A stretch of DNA of 64,000 nt from Apostichopus japonicus (lineage: Eukaryota; Echinodermata; Holothuroidea; Aspidochirotida; Stichopodidae): positions 18,440,321-18,504,320 of the forward strand of contig NC_092578.1 of NCBI RefSeq assembly GCF_037975245.1. The letters run 5' to 3'. The position numbers were made by a program, and so were the translations under genes. Numbering within the stretch: the first letter of the stretch is position 1; every line of letters begins with the position of its first letter. The notes below the pieces were generated by a model. The model ran no database searches, was not told the DNA's origin, and saw only the letters and a list, made by a program, of their open reading frames with translations. Positions 1 to 12,190 of the stretch are shown in pieces.

Positions 1-2734
1 CCTGTTTTTGGACTTTGAATTGTCAATACCTTCATAAACACGTATATAGAGATATTTACAATCCGCGCTATAGTAGTTGATGCATCGCTATCTGATTACA
101 CGGGCACATAAAAAACGTTTCAAAGTACATAAAGTCTGAAACAGTTTTGAGTTAGCCTATATCAGCTTATATAGTTTCTATATACTTGTTGGATTTTGTT
201 TACATTATATTTGCGTACATACAGTTATAGAATTTCGACGTATGCACTACAGCTCTATACCTGACAGTGAATAACAACTTTGTTGACATTTAAGTGTCAT
301 GTTGCGTCATACTGCCAGAAACGTGTGCAGGCGGAATATTACAATTTCATAACAATAATGGTATAAGTTTAGGCAGACAGAGATATACCCTAGCTGTATA
401 TACACGAACTTTGAACTGTTCTCGATAATCTGTCTGTGTACATAATATGCTAAAGCTGGGTTTTCTTATATCTTATATGAAGTCAATAACGGAGGACAAA
501 CCATACGTAAATCGTGGGTTGAGTTTTATAAGGAAGTATAAAACCTCCTCATACGGTATATGCTAGGGCCTTGGGGTTTCCCCATTGGCGAATGAGATTG
601 CATTCATAATTCGATCTAAGATACGCTTAGGGAATAGAACACCTACCTTTGCTGGTTTGAATACAATCAAAGGATTACGAAGATACACACCCCAAGGGTT
701 ATTCTTCGACGTGTAAAGAAAAGCGAACATTTTAATATTATGGCAGAAAAAGAGACTTTCTTGACAGTCAGAAGAAGCTGATCTTTAACAAATTTTACAA
801 TGCAGGTGCAGTATGTATGACTATAACGTTTTAAATTATATCTTCGTTTCTGAGCTATAATCGATGTTTCTTCAATATTATTTGCTATATATTTATGGAA
901 TGGTTCTTATCATACGTCATAACAAAGTATACAAATTTGAAGTTGCGGAGCTTATGTAAGGGGTCATCATACCCCTGTAACTATATAGTGAAAGGAAATA
1001 TGTATATATGTATATAGGGTTTAATATATATTCACATGATATATCTTTTTCTGATTATATTGTGTTGATCCTTACCTTACGATTACCTTACCTCAGTTTG
1101 GGTAATAGGTAATTATCACAACTATGTAAAGATAATCATTTTTGGCCAACAATTTGTCCTTGGCGGATGCATTCAACGTCAATATTTCACTAAAAGTTAA
1201 TTACAGTAACTAAGAATCATACTACGTAACATTACGGTGGTCGCTACCCCACCCCCCCCCCACCCCCACATCTCTCTCTCTCTCTCTCTCCCTCCTACTC
1301 GTTCTCCTTAAAATGATCACGAACATTTAAATTAACCCGCATTAACAACGGAGATTCCGTGTACAGATAAAAATTTGTAGCATTTGTAGTAATTATTCAT
1401 ATATGCATCAAAAGCCCTCGTTGAAGGTGGAAACCCCCACGTTCAACATTAACTAAATCATTGACGATTTCGGAGTGTTCTGTATTTGAGATGATAAAAC
1501 TGATTATTATTATTATTATTATTATTATTATGATAATGAACGTTATATCAATTCTGACTTTGCCAGTTGTAGGAACGCAAGGGCTCGTCAGATGTGTCCT
1601 AAAGATTTTGATTTTTGCAACTTTCGAAATTGTGGCAATGACATTCGACTGAAAAAATCTCGAGTGAATTGAAAGCAGATTATTTGGCGTCTTTTCTCTC
1701 TATTTGTTATATTATGCTGCTATATTGAGTAAATCAAAACCTATCGTTTTAAATCTAACGTTGTCTTAGACTATCCATGTAAAACATTATTTTGACGAGT
1801 AGACATTTGTGGAGTTTGCGGCTAAACACGCCGAGACAATTTCCCACAGCACAAAAGTATGATTATTTGGAAGTAAATCACTTTATTATTTAGCTCACTG
1901 GCTCTGTTTTGTGTGTTATAATGTGTGAGAACGTAAAGTAAACATACGCCTGTTGTCACAAATTCACTATCACATCATGATGTTACCATGACTGCGTTAC
2001 ATTACTGCGTTACACCAAGTTTAAAATGTGCAATTTTCCACGAATCTTTTTTTTCAATTATTATTATTATTATTATTATTATCATCATTATTATTATCAT
2101 CATTATTATTATTATTATCATCATTATTATTCATAAGTGTCTATAATCCAAACCAATGTAAAAGTGATAACAACAGCCTCATAATTCTACACTATTAATT
2201 GGCAATGTTTAATTGAACATTTATTCATGACTATAGTTTAATAGTTACTCATAAACATGGCGGATAATTCATAAATATATCTGAATTATAACTATAGCAA
2301 TCATAGAAGGAATTACGTTTACTAATATTTTAAGAAACTACCTTCGAATAAACACCCAAAATGGATGCATCGCACAAGTTATAAACTTTACTTCAGTAAT
2401 TCACGGATGCCTCAGCTCTCGTCCGTATACGTGATCGTGTAGTATACCTATAGTAACAGACTACACCAAGTTGATGTGTTCACTTTTCCACGCGTTTCTG
2501 TTACATATTGTTGCCTTATGGTTGCCAAACTTCCCCCATTTAACTTCTTTATAAGGTAACATCATTTATATGAAACTATATGAGTCCATAACAAATCGTG
2601 TCATCACTTAGCTGTATTTCTTTATACAATCAAATAAGTCCGTTTTCTACGACGTATTAGGACTACGAATCTATAATTTACAATAATGTTCATTATACGC
2701 TTCGGTATTCTTTACTGTTGTCAGTTTAAATGCC
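1..2734. other. Intergenic, no gene seen
   Basis: AT-rich sequence with a poly(C) and (TC)n stretch at 1250-1292 and TTA repeats. Short open frames lack coding features. Confidence 0.6.
2054..2135. repeat. (TTA)n with TCA interruptions
   Basis: About 80 bp of ATT/ATC trinucleotides. A shorter (TTA)n is at 1502-1530. Confidence 0.85.
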
Positions 2735-2992
2735 GTAATGTGATTGGCTACTCACGTTCGATTAGACTTCATTAAATTTTCCGAGGACTAACTGTTCTTG
2801 CGTGCATTCATAGGTCTTGTCGTCTGAAATTTCCTGTCTACTTGTTAGGGAGGGGACATAATTTGTCGCCGCCTCATTTCGACGGAGAAGGAGAAAAAAA
2901 AACGACAATTCCTCTCAATAATTTTTCCTTCACAGATTCATAAGCACGGTAACCATCGCTGGATAGGAAAGTTTCGCAAATACGCCAAATCA
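2735..2992 (+). promoter_or_regulatory. Possible promoter and untranslated exon with strong donor
   Basis: ATTGGCT (inverted CCAAT box, about 2742) is followed by a stretch of more balanced composition (GTCGCCGCCTCATTTCGACG) and a good donor ATCA|GTAAGT at 2993. No long open frame. Weak, by composition and donor only. Confidence 0.15.
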
Positions 2993-3962
2993 GTAAGTGC
3001 TCTTTGTTTTACTTTACTTTTACATTTTTTTTTTCTGTAAGCGGAATGAACATTGATATTCATTGTTTCTGCGTTAATTTGGATATAAATTTCGTTAACT
3101 ATCTGCTGCTTATATTTAAGTGTTATACTTTACGGGAAGTATTAATGAAAATTGCATAAATTGAATTGAATTATGTAAATTCTGCATTTTCTCAAATTTT
3201 GACAAATTTTTCATTAATGACGTTTAAATTTGCGATAAAAATCACAGCGGACAACAAACAAAGAAACATTATTATTATATTATAAGACAATCGGGTCTCG
3301 GGTAATTATTGAATATTTATAGTGTCGGAGATTGTTTCATATGCATGATCGCGTGATCTCTATTTTACTCTCATTAGGCTACTCAAAACATGTTGACAAT
3401 TTTTACTTATAACGGATCGATTCAGTAATACTGTACGGTCATAAAGGGCATAATTAATTGCCATTCAGTCTAAACGACGTGATTCGCAGAATACCGTTAA
3501 ATTACTTTTGTTTGAGATCTAACACCTGTTAACCCTCCTTTATTTGTTATTGGTGGTTGTCCTCTTAACATTTGAACATTGCCCATATTTGCGGGAATCA
3601 TGGATATCAAATGTAAATAAAAAAAAATGTATTATATTATCGAAATTAGATGACTGTATGTCACGATTGATTTCATATCGTTTTGAAAATCTTCCAGTAA
3701 CTACAAATAGCTAAGGCTCCACCCCACCCCCTCCCCCTCCCCTCCCTCCACCTATAGCGGTGTCACAATTTACCATTGAAATGGAATTAAGTATAGGCCT
3801 AAACTAACAATAATTAATAAGAGTAATTAAAGTTTATGTAAACATCCAGTTACGTGGTAAAGGCAATACCTTGTCTTAAGTCAACATATTCCAGCCGATT
3901 CACACAGAGATTACAGTAGCTATACTGTAAACCTTAAAACTTTGTACCACAGTAAAAACTGA
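2993..3962. other. Intergenic, no gene seen
   Basis: AT-rich with a C-rich tract at 3720-3752. From about 3895 a word pair (TTCACACAGAGATTACAGTA) resembles sequence at 4204 inside the adjacent duplicated fold-back unit, so the unit may extend left. Confidence 0.55.
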
Positions 3963-4256
3963 ATTGTGCTGATAAATATGATAAATCGGTAGCATGTGCT
4001 ATAAGGATTACAGTAGGAACTGCTGATATGTGTAATCCCAACAAATGCATCAAACTGGATTTGTTATGGATAACACATAGCCTCAGTTCTTACTGTAATC
4101 CTAACAGCACATGCTACCGATTAATAGCACGATCCAGTTTTTAATTTGGTACATATTTTACGATTCACACTAGTAACTGTGTTCTCTGTGTAAATCGGGT
4201 GCCTATTCACACAGAGGTTACAGTCTTTTTACTACTGTAAAGCTGAGAAAGTTTAG

Positions 4257-4503
4257 TCCCACTATGTATGTATGTATTTTAGATCCTCCTGCAAGCAGGA
4301 ACTCGCGAAGAAGCCATCATTGGCTTATCAAAGCCGCAAGCTGACCAAAGTCAGTCTCTTAGATTCATATTTAACGTCCACGATTATGAATTGTCAATTT
4401 TCAATAAGTCTGTAACTGGACGACATACATTAATCTTGGAGTGACTCGAACTCGGGTCCTTATGATTGAAAGGCACCGGCGTTAGCCACTGAGCTAACAC
4501 TCC
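4257..4503 (-). mobile_element. tRNA-derived SINE with CATA tail, copy 1
   Basis: Minus strand starts GGAGTGTTAGCTCAGTGGCT (A-box TAGCTCAGTGG), then B-box GAGTTCGAGTCAC (about 4442-4454), a body containing GACTGACTTTGGTCAGCTTG and the self-complementary TCCTGCTTGCAGGA, and a (CATA)n tail. Three copies occur in the window (here, 5040-5283 and 54240-54463). Confidence 0.75.
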
Positions 4504-5039
4504 ACGGTAAAACTGGTCTTCTCTGTGTGTATCGGGTATACGTAAGCTACATGAAAAAATGCAGTGGTTTTTCGAAGCTGTAAAACACCGGTTTGTTGAC
4601 AGTGCTAGCCCTACGACCATATATCATTTCTTAAGTAAACGCACTGCTCTTTTAGAACGTTAGCATCCATGCACGATTTTTAATTTGGTACATATTTTAC
4701 GATTTACACTGTGTTCTCTGTGTAAATCGGGTGCCTATTCATTGTGCTGATAAATATGATAAATCGGTAGCATGTGCTATAAGGATTACAGTAAGAACTG
4801 CTGATATGTGTAATCCCAACAAATGCATCAAACTGGATTTGTTATGGATAACACATAGCCTTAGTTCTTACTGTAATCCTAACAGCACATGCTACCGATT
4901 AATAGCACGATCCAGTTTTTAATTTGGTACATATTTTACGATTTACACTAGTAACTGTGTTCTCTATGTAAATCGGGTGCCTATTCACACAGAGGTTACA
5001 GTCTTTAACTACTGTAAATATGACAAAGTTTAGTGCCAC

Positions 5040-5283
5040 AGTATGTATGTATGTATTTTAGATCCTCCTGCAAGCAGGAACTCGCGAAGAAGCCATCATT
5101 GGCTTATCAAGAGCCGCAAGCTGACCGAAGTCAGTCTCTTAGATTCATATTGAACGTCCACGATTATGAATTGTCAATTTTCAATAACTCTGTAACTGGA
5201 CGACATACATTAATCTTGGAGTGACTCGAACTCGGGTCCTTATGATTGAAAGGCACCGGCGTTAACCACTGAGCTAACACTCC
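5040..5283 (-). mobile_element. tRNA-derived SINE with CATA tail, copy 2
   Basis: Nearly identical to the copy at 4257-4503 and lying within the second unit of a direct duplication, so it probably arose by duplication rather than by its own retroposition. A-box, B-box and tail are intact. Confidence 0.75.
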
Positions 5284-5462
5284 ACGGTAAAAATGGTCTT
5301 GTCTGTGTGTATCGGGTATACGTAAGCTACATAAAAAAAAGGCAATGGGTTTTTCGCAGCTGAAAAACACCGGTTTGTTGACAATACTAGCCCTACGACC
5401 ATATATCATTTCTTAAGTAAACGCACTGCTCTTTTATAACGTTAGCAAACATGCACGATTAT

Positions 5463-8400
5463 TATTCGAACTGAGACAGCAGTTGATCAAAGCAAGACAT
5501 TACGTTTGCACTAGCTGGTTATCAACAAATTAATTATTAATTAGTAAGTTAGTAGTGATACCAAAATTCGAAAGTGAACATTTTGTGGCTCAGACAACTT
5601 TGTGCATAAATTCAGAATCACACATAAAAAGCCCAAATCATAATTTTTCAAACGTCAGCCATTTCCGTCATTATCTTGAAACCAAAGCTAGACCAACCAA
5701 GCTAATGTACTGCATTAGTATGACATGAAAGCATCAATAATATGGAAGATTTTTAGAAAAGATTACGCAAAAAGCCGTGCCAAGCATCAATATATGTTTC
5801 TTATATATAATATTGTCAACACAATTAACATACCGAGCAGTTGAGAAGCTCTTTGAGATGTAAGGCTTGGTTCATAAAAACCAGAAAAATCATTTAATCT
5901 TAGTATTGTATTTGGGCTCTTTATATATTTTTGTTTTCTTCTGTTGTTTATCCTTTATGAATATTTCATAACAATCGTATATGTCAAAATAACTTGTCAA
6001 GAGAAAGCTGGCCGTGATATTATCAGCAAAGTTTGAAAGAACGAAGATTGAAATTGAACAATAGAATCTCCACCAACTGTAAAATTAGAAAGGTCAGTTA
6101 CTATAGAGCACAGGAAGGCGTAAACTCCCCAGAGAATTGGCTCGATTCCAGATTAAGCCAATATTTTTTTTTGTTTTTTTTGTTTTTGCGTTTAGTTTTG
6201 CTTTTAGAAATGTATATACATTAAAAATTTATTTCAAGCTGGAGCTTAACACGTGGAATTATAAAATATGGAATATTTGACGGCAAAATGTATAACGGTG
6301 TCAACAACAAACAACCATAACGTGACTTATTGATGTAACCATCAGCCAACATTTGCAGTTTCCTATTATAATTGTTATTTTTTTATATTATTTTTTATAT
6401 CTATTTGATATAGCACACCAGATGAAACGACTTCGACCTCTAATTAAGTTACCACACGGTTTGTTGAAAGAATCTCTCATCTTTTAATTCAATTACTCTT
6501 TCGCTCAATTGGTTTTGTTTTATCATCGTCGTGCCTAACTAGGTTGTTACGAGCTCGTCAGAGGTACGGAAATGAATAAGAATTATCGAATTATGGTTTA
6601 CGCCACATTTGGCGCCTAACAATGTAACAAGAAAAGACTGCTTTTTATGACCGCAGTTTACCCAAATAGTCACTTCTGCGCAATCTACTTAACCTGAGTG
6701 GTTCTAGAACTTGTCTTCGCTATATATCTTGTATGATTGATAACACTATATGTACCCTATCGTACTTTGACATGCAACATCAAACGTATTCCTCCCTGAG
6801 ATAATTGTGAACGGCCGTTGCATCTTAAATGGGCAGTCCTTTATATATCTACATATATCGTGTTTATTTAATAGTGATATAGGAATATCAGTTAATGGTG
6901 AAACAGTTTTGAAAACATTGTCGTATATTCACTGAGATTGAAGGAAAGAATTGCGAACACATTTTTTAGCACAGACGTTATATACTGATGGTAAAATTTC
7001 CTGGTACCTATTGCCTGTATTTAACGTTGAATTTTATATGTATGCTTAACCCTAACATGAAACATACGCACTTTAATCCATTAGTTCGGTCCACTAAGCT
7101 GACACCAGGGGTCGAGAACGGTTCATTAGACAAACAATATGGAACATATTTATTTTATCCATAAATGTCTAGCTACTTTGGGGGAAGTCAGGTGGTTGTA
7201 ATTTGTAATAACATGACAAGATCTCTTATAGACACATTTCGAGATCTCCACATAGCTGCATGTGAATGGTTTGGGAAAAGAGTGAGTGACATTAAAAGCC
7301 TTATCAGCATTCAAACCACCTCTTGAATTGATAAAATGTGTTATGTTTAATGTCCCCTATATGTTGCCATGCATGATAACATCGCATTTACTATCACAGA
7401 GTGATCTCTAAGGGGAATTCCGTAGTGGAATATTATCAAGGATGATGTTGCCGTATATTTTGTAGGTTCGTCACGAGTTTGCTTGTTGTTTAAGCAAAAA
7501 CAAACCGACGCAAAGATTATTATGGGAAAAACATGCCCAAACCTGATGAACTAGAATATCTTAAAGATGAAAAGAGGGAACTATATTTTATTGACTTTTT
7601 TGCTTCAATGCCGTACTTACGGCTGTTAGAATTACGTTCCAAGTGCCATCATGAATGTTGAAGTATCCCATAGGGGGAAAACCCATCCGTTTCGTCGTTT
7701 TACACAAGAAGACCAAAAGTTTCCTTAACTCCATTCCAAAATATTTATGGAAACAGGAACTTCCTCAATCCTCTCGATAATTTAATTGGTTTCAGTTAAT
7801 GAGCCTCCAATCAATACTATAATGGTTAGATTTGTTTAATCATTGACGATAACAGCTCAAAGCTTCAAGATACGAATGACTTTTAATTACATTACCAGGT
7901 TCAAGTAGGACGAGCAATTCCAAGTACCTACAATGTTACAGCAATGTTAACTGTGATAGGCTGTCCCTAGTCTCATTTATATTCATTATGATGTCATTTC
8001 TTAACTTATCCAAATTAAAAAGAAATTCGACCTTTGGGAGAAATCAAAGCTGTTTTTAACACGAGATATTACTTAACCGTAGCTCAGTTAAAAACGTTGC
8101 GATATTCGTGTATGTCTCTCAATGTATATAGGTGTGTATAGCAGTAATAATGGTTAATCCTAACCAGCCGCTTTCACTGATTTTTCGAACAAGGAGAAAC
8201 TGCCAAAGACATAGCCTATACATTTGCCCTCAGAAACATGCAGTTTTTTTCATAACTTTGATCATGGCAGGCCGACCATTTTGTTCAAATCAGGAGACTT
8301 AAATTACAAGGAATAAAAACAAAATAAGGATTTAAAAAAAAAACCTAAATGCAATGTGACCTTAGCTTCCCGTCGGTGGGAATAGTTTTGCAAATTCAGA

Positions 8401-10540
8401 CGACCAGATAAAACAGCAAGGGTGTTGTAAATCAAATGTTTCATCAGTGGTTTTTTTACTCTTTTATATCAAAATCGTGGAATCAGATACAGGCACAATT
8501 TCCATCGCAGAAACAAAAAGTAAGTAACCAGAAAGAAAAAGAAAAAGCTGGATTAATTCGCAAATATTGCTCGATCATATCGTCGTGTTTTTGTTAATTC
8601 CCCAGAAGAGAACAATTCACAAGTCATCTTAACCTTTTAATGTAATGCGATATCAGATTGATGAAGAAAAAAAAACTTATTGTTTTATTTAATCGATCAA
8701 TCAATGTAAAATTGAATGTCATACATGATACAAGGGATATTCACCAAAGTTTGAAACTTGTTTTAAGAAAGCTAAGAACAAGAATAAGTTCTTTTGTTCT
8801 TTCCTTTTACAAAATGTCTACAGCCGATAAAAAAACAAATGTCACACTGTCTTATAAAGGTTGTTGACAATCTAGAGATCCCAATTAATTTTTGAGGCCA
8901 GACGTCTTTATAAACTCGGATATCGCCTTAGGTCTGCCTAGACTTCTTTCACTGCGACTTAACAGAAATGATATTCATTTGGGGGACCGCCCCTTGTTCG
9001 AGCCCCCCCCCCCCCATTCCTGTGGCTAGTTCGCGCTCATGTAAGGAATTAAGAATAAAAAATAGTTTTGGGGGTATTTGATATATTGTCATGGCTACAG
9101 TTTTTTCTCGGGTAATGGCAGGGTTGCATTTAAAAAACCTTTAGGTATATTAAAGAATCCTTCACGAACTGTTGGACAACGGTTACTAAAGAGAGTGGGT
9201 GAAAATTAGAGTAAAACACAAGGTGACAAGGTCGTTGTCCTGGAAAGGAGATAAAACATTAAATGCTTGTGATTCTCTTCGCGTACACAGATATACAAAT
9301 CGCCTGAGGCAAAGTTTTGTTTAGTCATTAGTTAAGCTTAAGATTTTCGTTTATGGGATTTTATTATTGCATGGTTACGCGAAATTTCCCGGCTTGATCT
9401 GAAGTTCTTTTTACGAAAGACAAATACTGTATTCCTAATTTTGTTTGATGGAGTACCTAACTTAGCCTAACCTAACATGCTGAGTGTAATAAGAATTAGA
9501 GTAGAATGCTGTAGTCGTTTTGTTACTAATTGTTAACCAAGGGCAAATATGAGTCGCTACCGGCTCTTGTGATTATTTTCAAGTTGGACGAAAACAACTT
9601 GAAAAACTTGGGACACGTGCTGTTTAGCATTCTTCGAGCCTGTGAATGGATAGCGAGTTAAGTGCATTATGTACTCAGCGGCTATACATTCCTGCAGAGC
9701 ACTAAAGCTTAAATAGAAACATGCGGAACCGAACAAATGACTGGTTTTATCCTCAGAGTTATGAACACTCCCACAACCACACAAGACTGTCCCTTTAAAA
9801 AAGCATGCTATTTCCTTGTTTCTGTCAAAATTTCGAACATATTCTTAAAATAGTATAATTTGTCAGTTTCCAGAAGAAACAAACAAATTCGGTTAGTTAT
9901 GTGCATACGGCTCCAAAAGAATGATTAACTGTACTACGCGGTCGTACATAGAGCTCGACGGTTTCATTTTTAATTTCTAAAAGGATGTGATGGTACAACT
10001 TTCTATAATAATTAATTTCAAAACATTTCTTAAAACTGTCAACTAAAGGAATGCATACTAGGCTATGCCAAATGGGTTAATTTTAGTCTGTAACAAAATA
10101 TATGGACCATAATTATATACAGACCTTGCACGATTGTGTTGCAATATAAGGACAGATTACTGAGTAACAAATGAACGTGTTGCTTATTTGGTTTTACGTG
10201 TCCTTGTATTTTGCAATTTTTCTTATTTTGTTGTGATAACCTTATAGTACTTAACCTTTATATTATGTTCGTTGACATTTTCCGATCTTCTATATTAACG
10301 TCCCTCCCTGTCAGTCCTTTACATCATTGATATTATCAGAGCAGAGGTGGGAGGAGGGCCACTTGGGACGCCATCATCATCTTTGGTTCAACATTTTCAT
10401 CAAGAAGCTATCTTAAGTAGATAGGCCTATATATAGTGCTATTAGATCACGTTGAATGAGTTTATCTTATTGGGGATGGCCTGTAAAGGCTGGTGCCCGT
10501 ACAGGACAGAGTGCGGTTTTGATGTCATGTAGTCGCTGTT
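5463..10540. other. Intergenic, no gene seen
   Basis: About 5 kb without recognisable genes, RNA or long repeats; a poly(C) tract at about 9003-9015. Open frames up to 75 codons look random. Confidence 0.55.
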
Positions 10541-10685
10541 CCATCCATTCATCTGTCCATTCATCTGTCCATTCCTCCATCCATCCTTTCATCCATCCAT
10601 CCATTCGTCCATTCTTACATTATCCATTCATTCATCCATTCATACATCCATTCATTCATCCATCCATACATCCATCCGATCATTA
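10541..10685. repeat. Degenerate CCATT/CCATC repeat
   Basis: TCCATCCATTCATCTGTCCA-type words, the reverse complement of the 17-kb repeat family in shorter, more decayed form. The open frame across it encodes HSSVHPFIHP-type repeats and is not a gene. Confidence 0.75.
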
Positions 10686-12070
10686 CATCTCCTTCTCAAC
10701 CGACCAATGAAAACGTCACTCCACTACCATGTGATTAAAGATAGACTTTGAAATCTAATTCAGACTTTTATTATACAAATTTTAACAAATATATGGGTAA
10801 GACAGATCGTATGGGGGGTGACTATGTTATATCGATTGCCTTTGTTAGCAATGAAAAGCAACAACTAAATTTCCCTATAGGCGTTTATACGATCTACTGC
10901 ATTCAAATATATTCCTTCCTATATTATAGTAATATTTCATTTGTGATGATCACTTTCGATTGGGTACACTGTATCATGTATGATAGGATGAGAATGTACA
11001 CACATCCCCAGTTACGTGTAGGCTGATGTCTTTTATAGTAGGATATAAGCTACATTTGAGTTTGTACTCACGAATTAGACAAAATGTTAAAATGGCTGAC
11101 TCACCTGTCGAGGTATCAACAATCTAAACCAAATTATTAACATAGGATGGGGAAAAAAAGAGAACCCACATCTGGAATGTCATTTACATTTTGGGGTACT
11201 TTATTTTGATTTGAAATCCCCAAAAAAGAAGAACGTTTCCTTCTTTTTGTCTGTGAATTCGGTTTATAAAAGTTTACCATTGGAGACATATACGGTACTG
11301 AACGGCAAAATATCCCGATTTGAGTTTCGAAAGGTCTTCATTTATAACTTCCCTATCAGGATCCTGCCCTTTTTCACACTTCGAGGGAAAAGGGTATATC
11401 TGTCTCTTTTCTTTCTCAGGAGAGTTTGAAATGTAATGAAATTGATTCTTTTGATGTACAGGGTATACGTTGCCCAGCGAAGCTCCTCGTCACGGTAGGA
11501 TGAATGTAATGCATTAAATATCACAATCCCTTCAAAGATAGGTAATCGAAGAAACCCATTTTTGACGAAGTTTAAAATTGCAACATATATTCAAAAATTA
11601 ATAAGGTTCTCTGCTGTATGACTGTTAAGACCTTGACGCGACGGTGTGCATTGCTTTCAGTATCATATACCCATAGATATTATGTTATATGTTGATTTAA
11701 AAGGCCTTTCTTTCCTTGATTAACTCAGAATAGAGATAGTGGTGCAGTTGCGCTATGCTTTTATACAATTGTATTATCTGGCGTGCCAACGTATTGCGGT
11801 ACATGTTCATGAAACAAATTGCAGATTATTGGTATTAAATTTTCGAATCAATTATTAAAAAATGCTAAATATAATTACACTAATACAAATTCCTAAAGTA
11901 AAGCCAATTATAGTGATAACAAGTAAGAATAAAAAGTATATAACATCGCGATGTTGTACCGGTCACAGTGTAATAAGTGATTCCATGTAATATCATTTTT
12001 GGTAACATACAAGCGCCATTGCCCTCATAAGATCAAATTCTATTGAATTATTTTGGGTACAATGTTTTCA
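10686..12070. other. Intergenic, no gene seen
   Basis: Two open frames of 60-92 codons (10748, 11211) lack domains, good context or coding-like composition. Confidence 0.55.
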
Positions 12071-12103
12071 ATGGTTTAAACGAAATTTTGTCTATATAAT
12101 TAT

Positions 12104-12151
<48 letters not shown>

Positions 12152-12190
12152 ACAATAATAATTATATAGACAAAATTTCGTGTAAACCAT
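12071..12190. repeat. TA-cored long inverted repeat
   Basis: Arms of about 38 bp (12071-12108 and 12151-12190), nearly perfect complements, enclose a (TA)n core. They read ATGGTTTAAACGAAATTTTG going in and CAAAATTTCGTGTAAACCAT coming out. No coding capacity; could be a small fold-back element or a hairpin-derived duplication. Confidence 0.7.

Larger units (their letters stand above)
3963..5462. repeat. Direct tandem duplication, about 778-bp unit
   Basis: Copy 1 is 3963-4684 and copy 2 is 4741-5462. Corresponding words are offset by 778-782 bases (for example the SINE tail at 4281 versus 5060). Each unit has a 39-bp-arm fold-back (copy 1 arms 3984-4022 and 4084-4122; copy 2 arms 4762-4800 and 4863-4900) followed by an antisense SINE. 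Copies differ by scattered substitutions and small indels. Confidence 0.8.

Noticed and set aside
4384-5409. Minus-strand frames at 4384-4620 and 5164-5409 with similar products
   Set aside because: They are translations of SINE copies and the duplicated flank; similarity comes from the repeat, not from a gene family.
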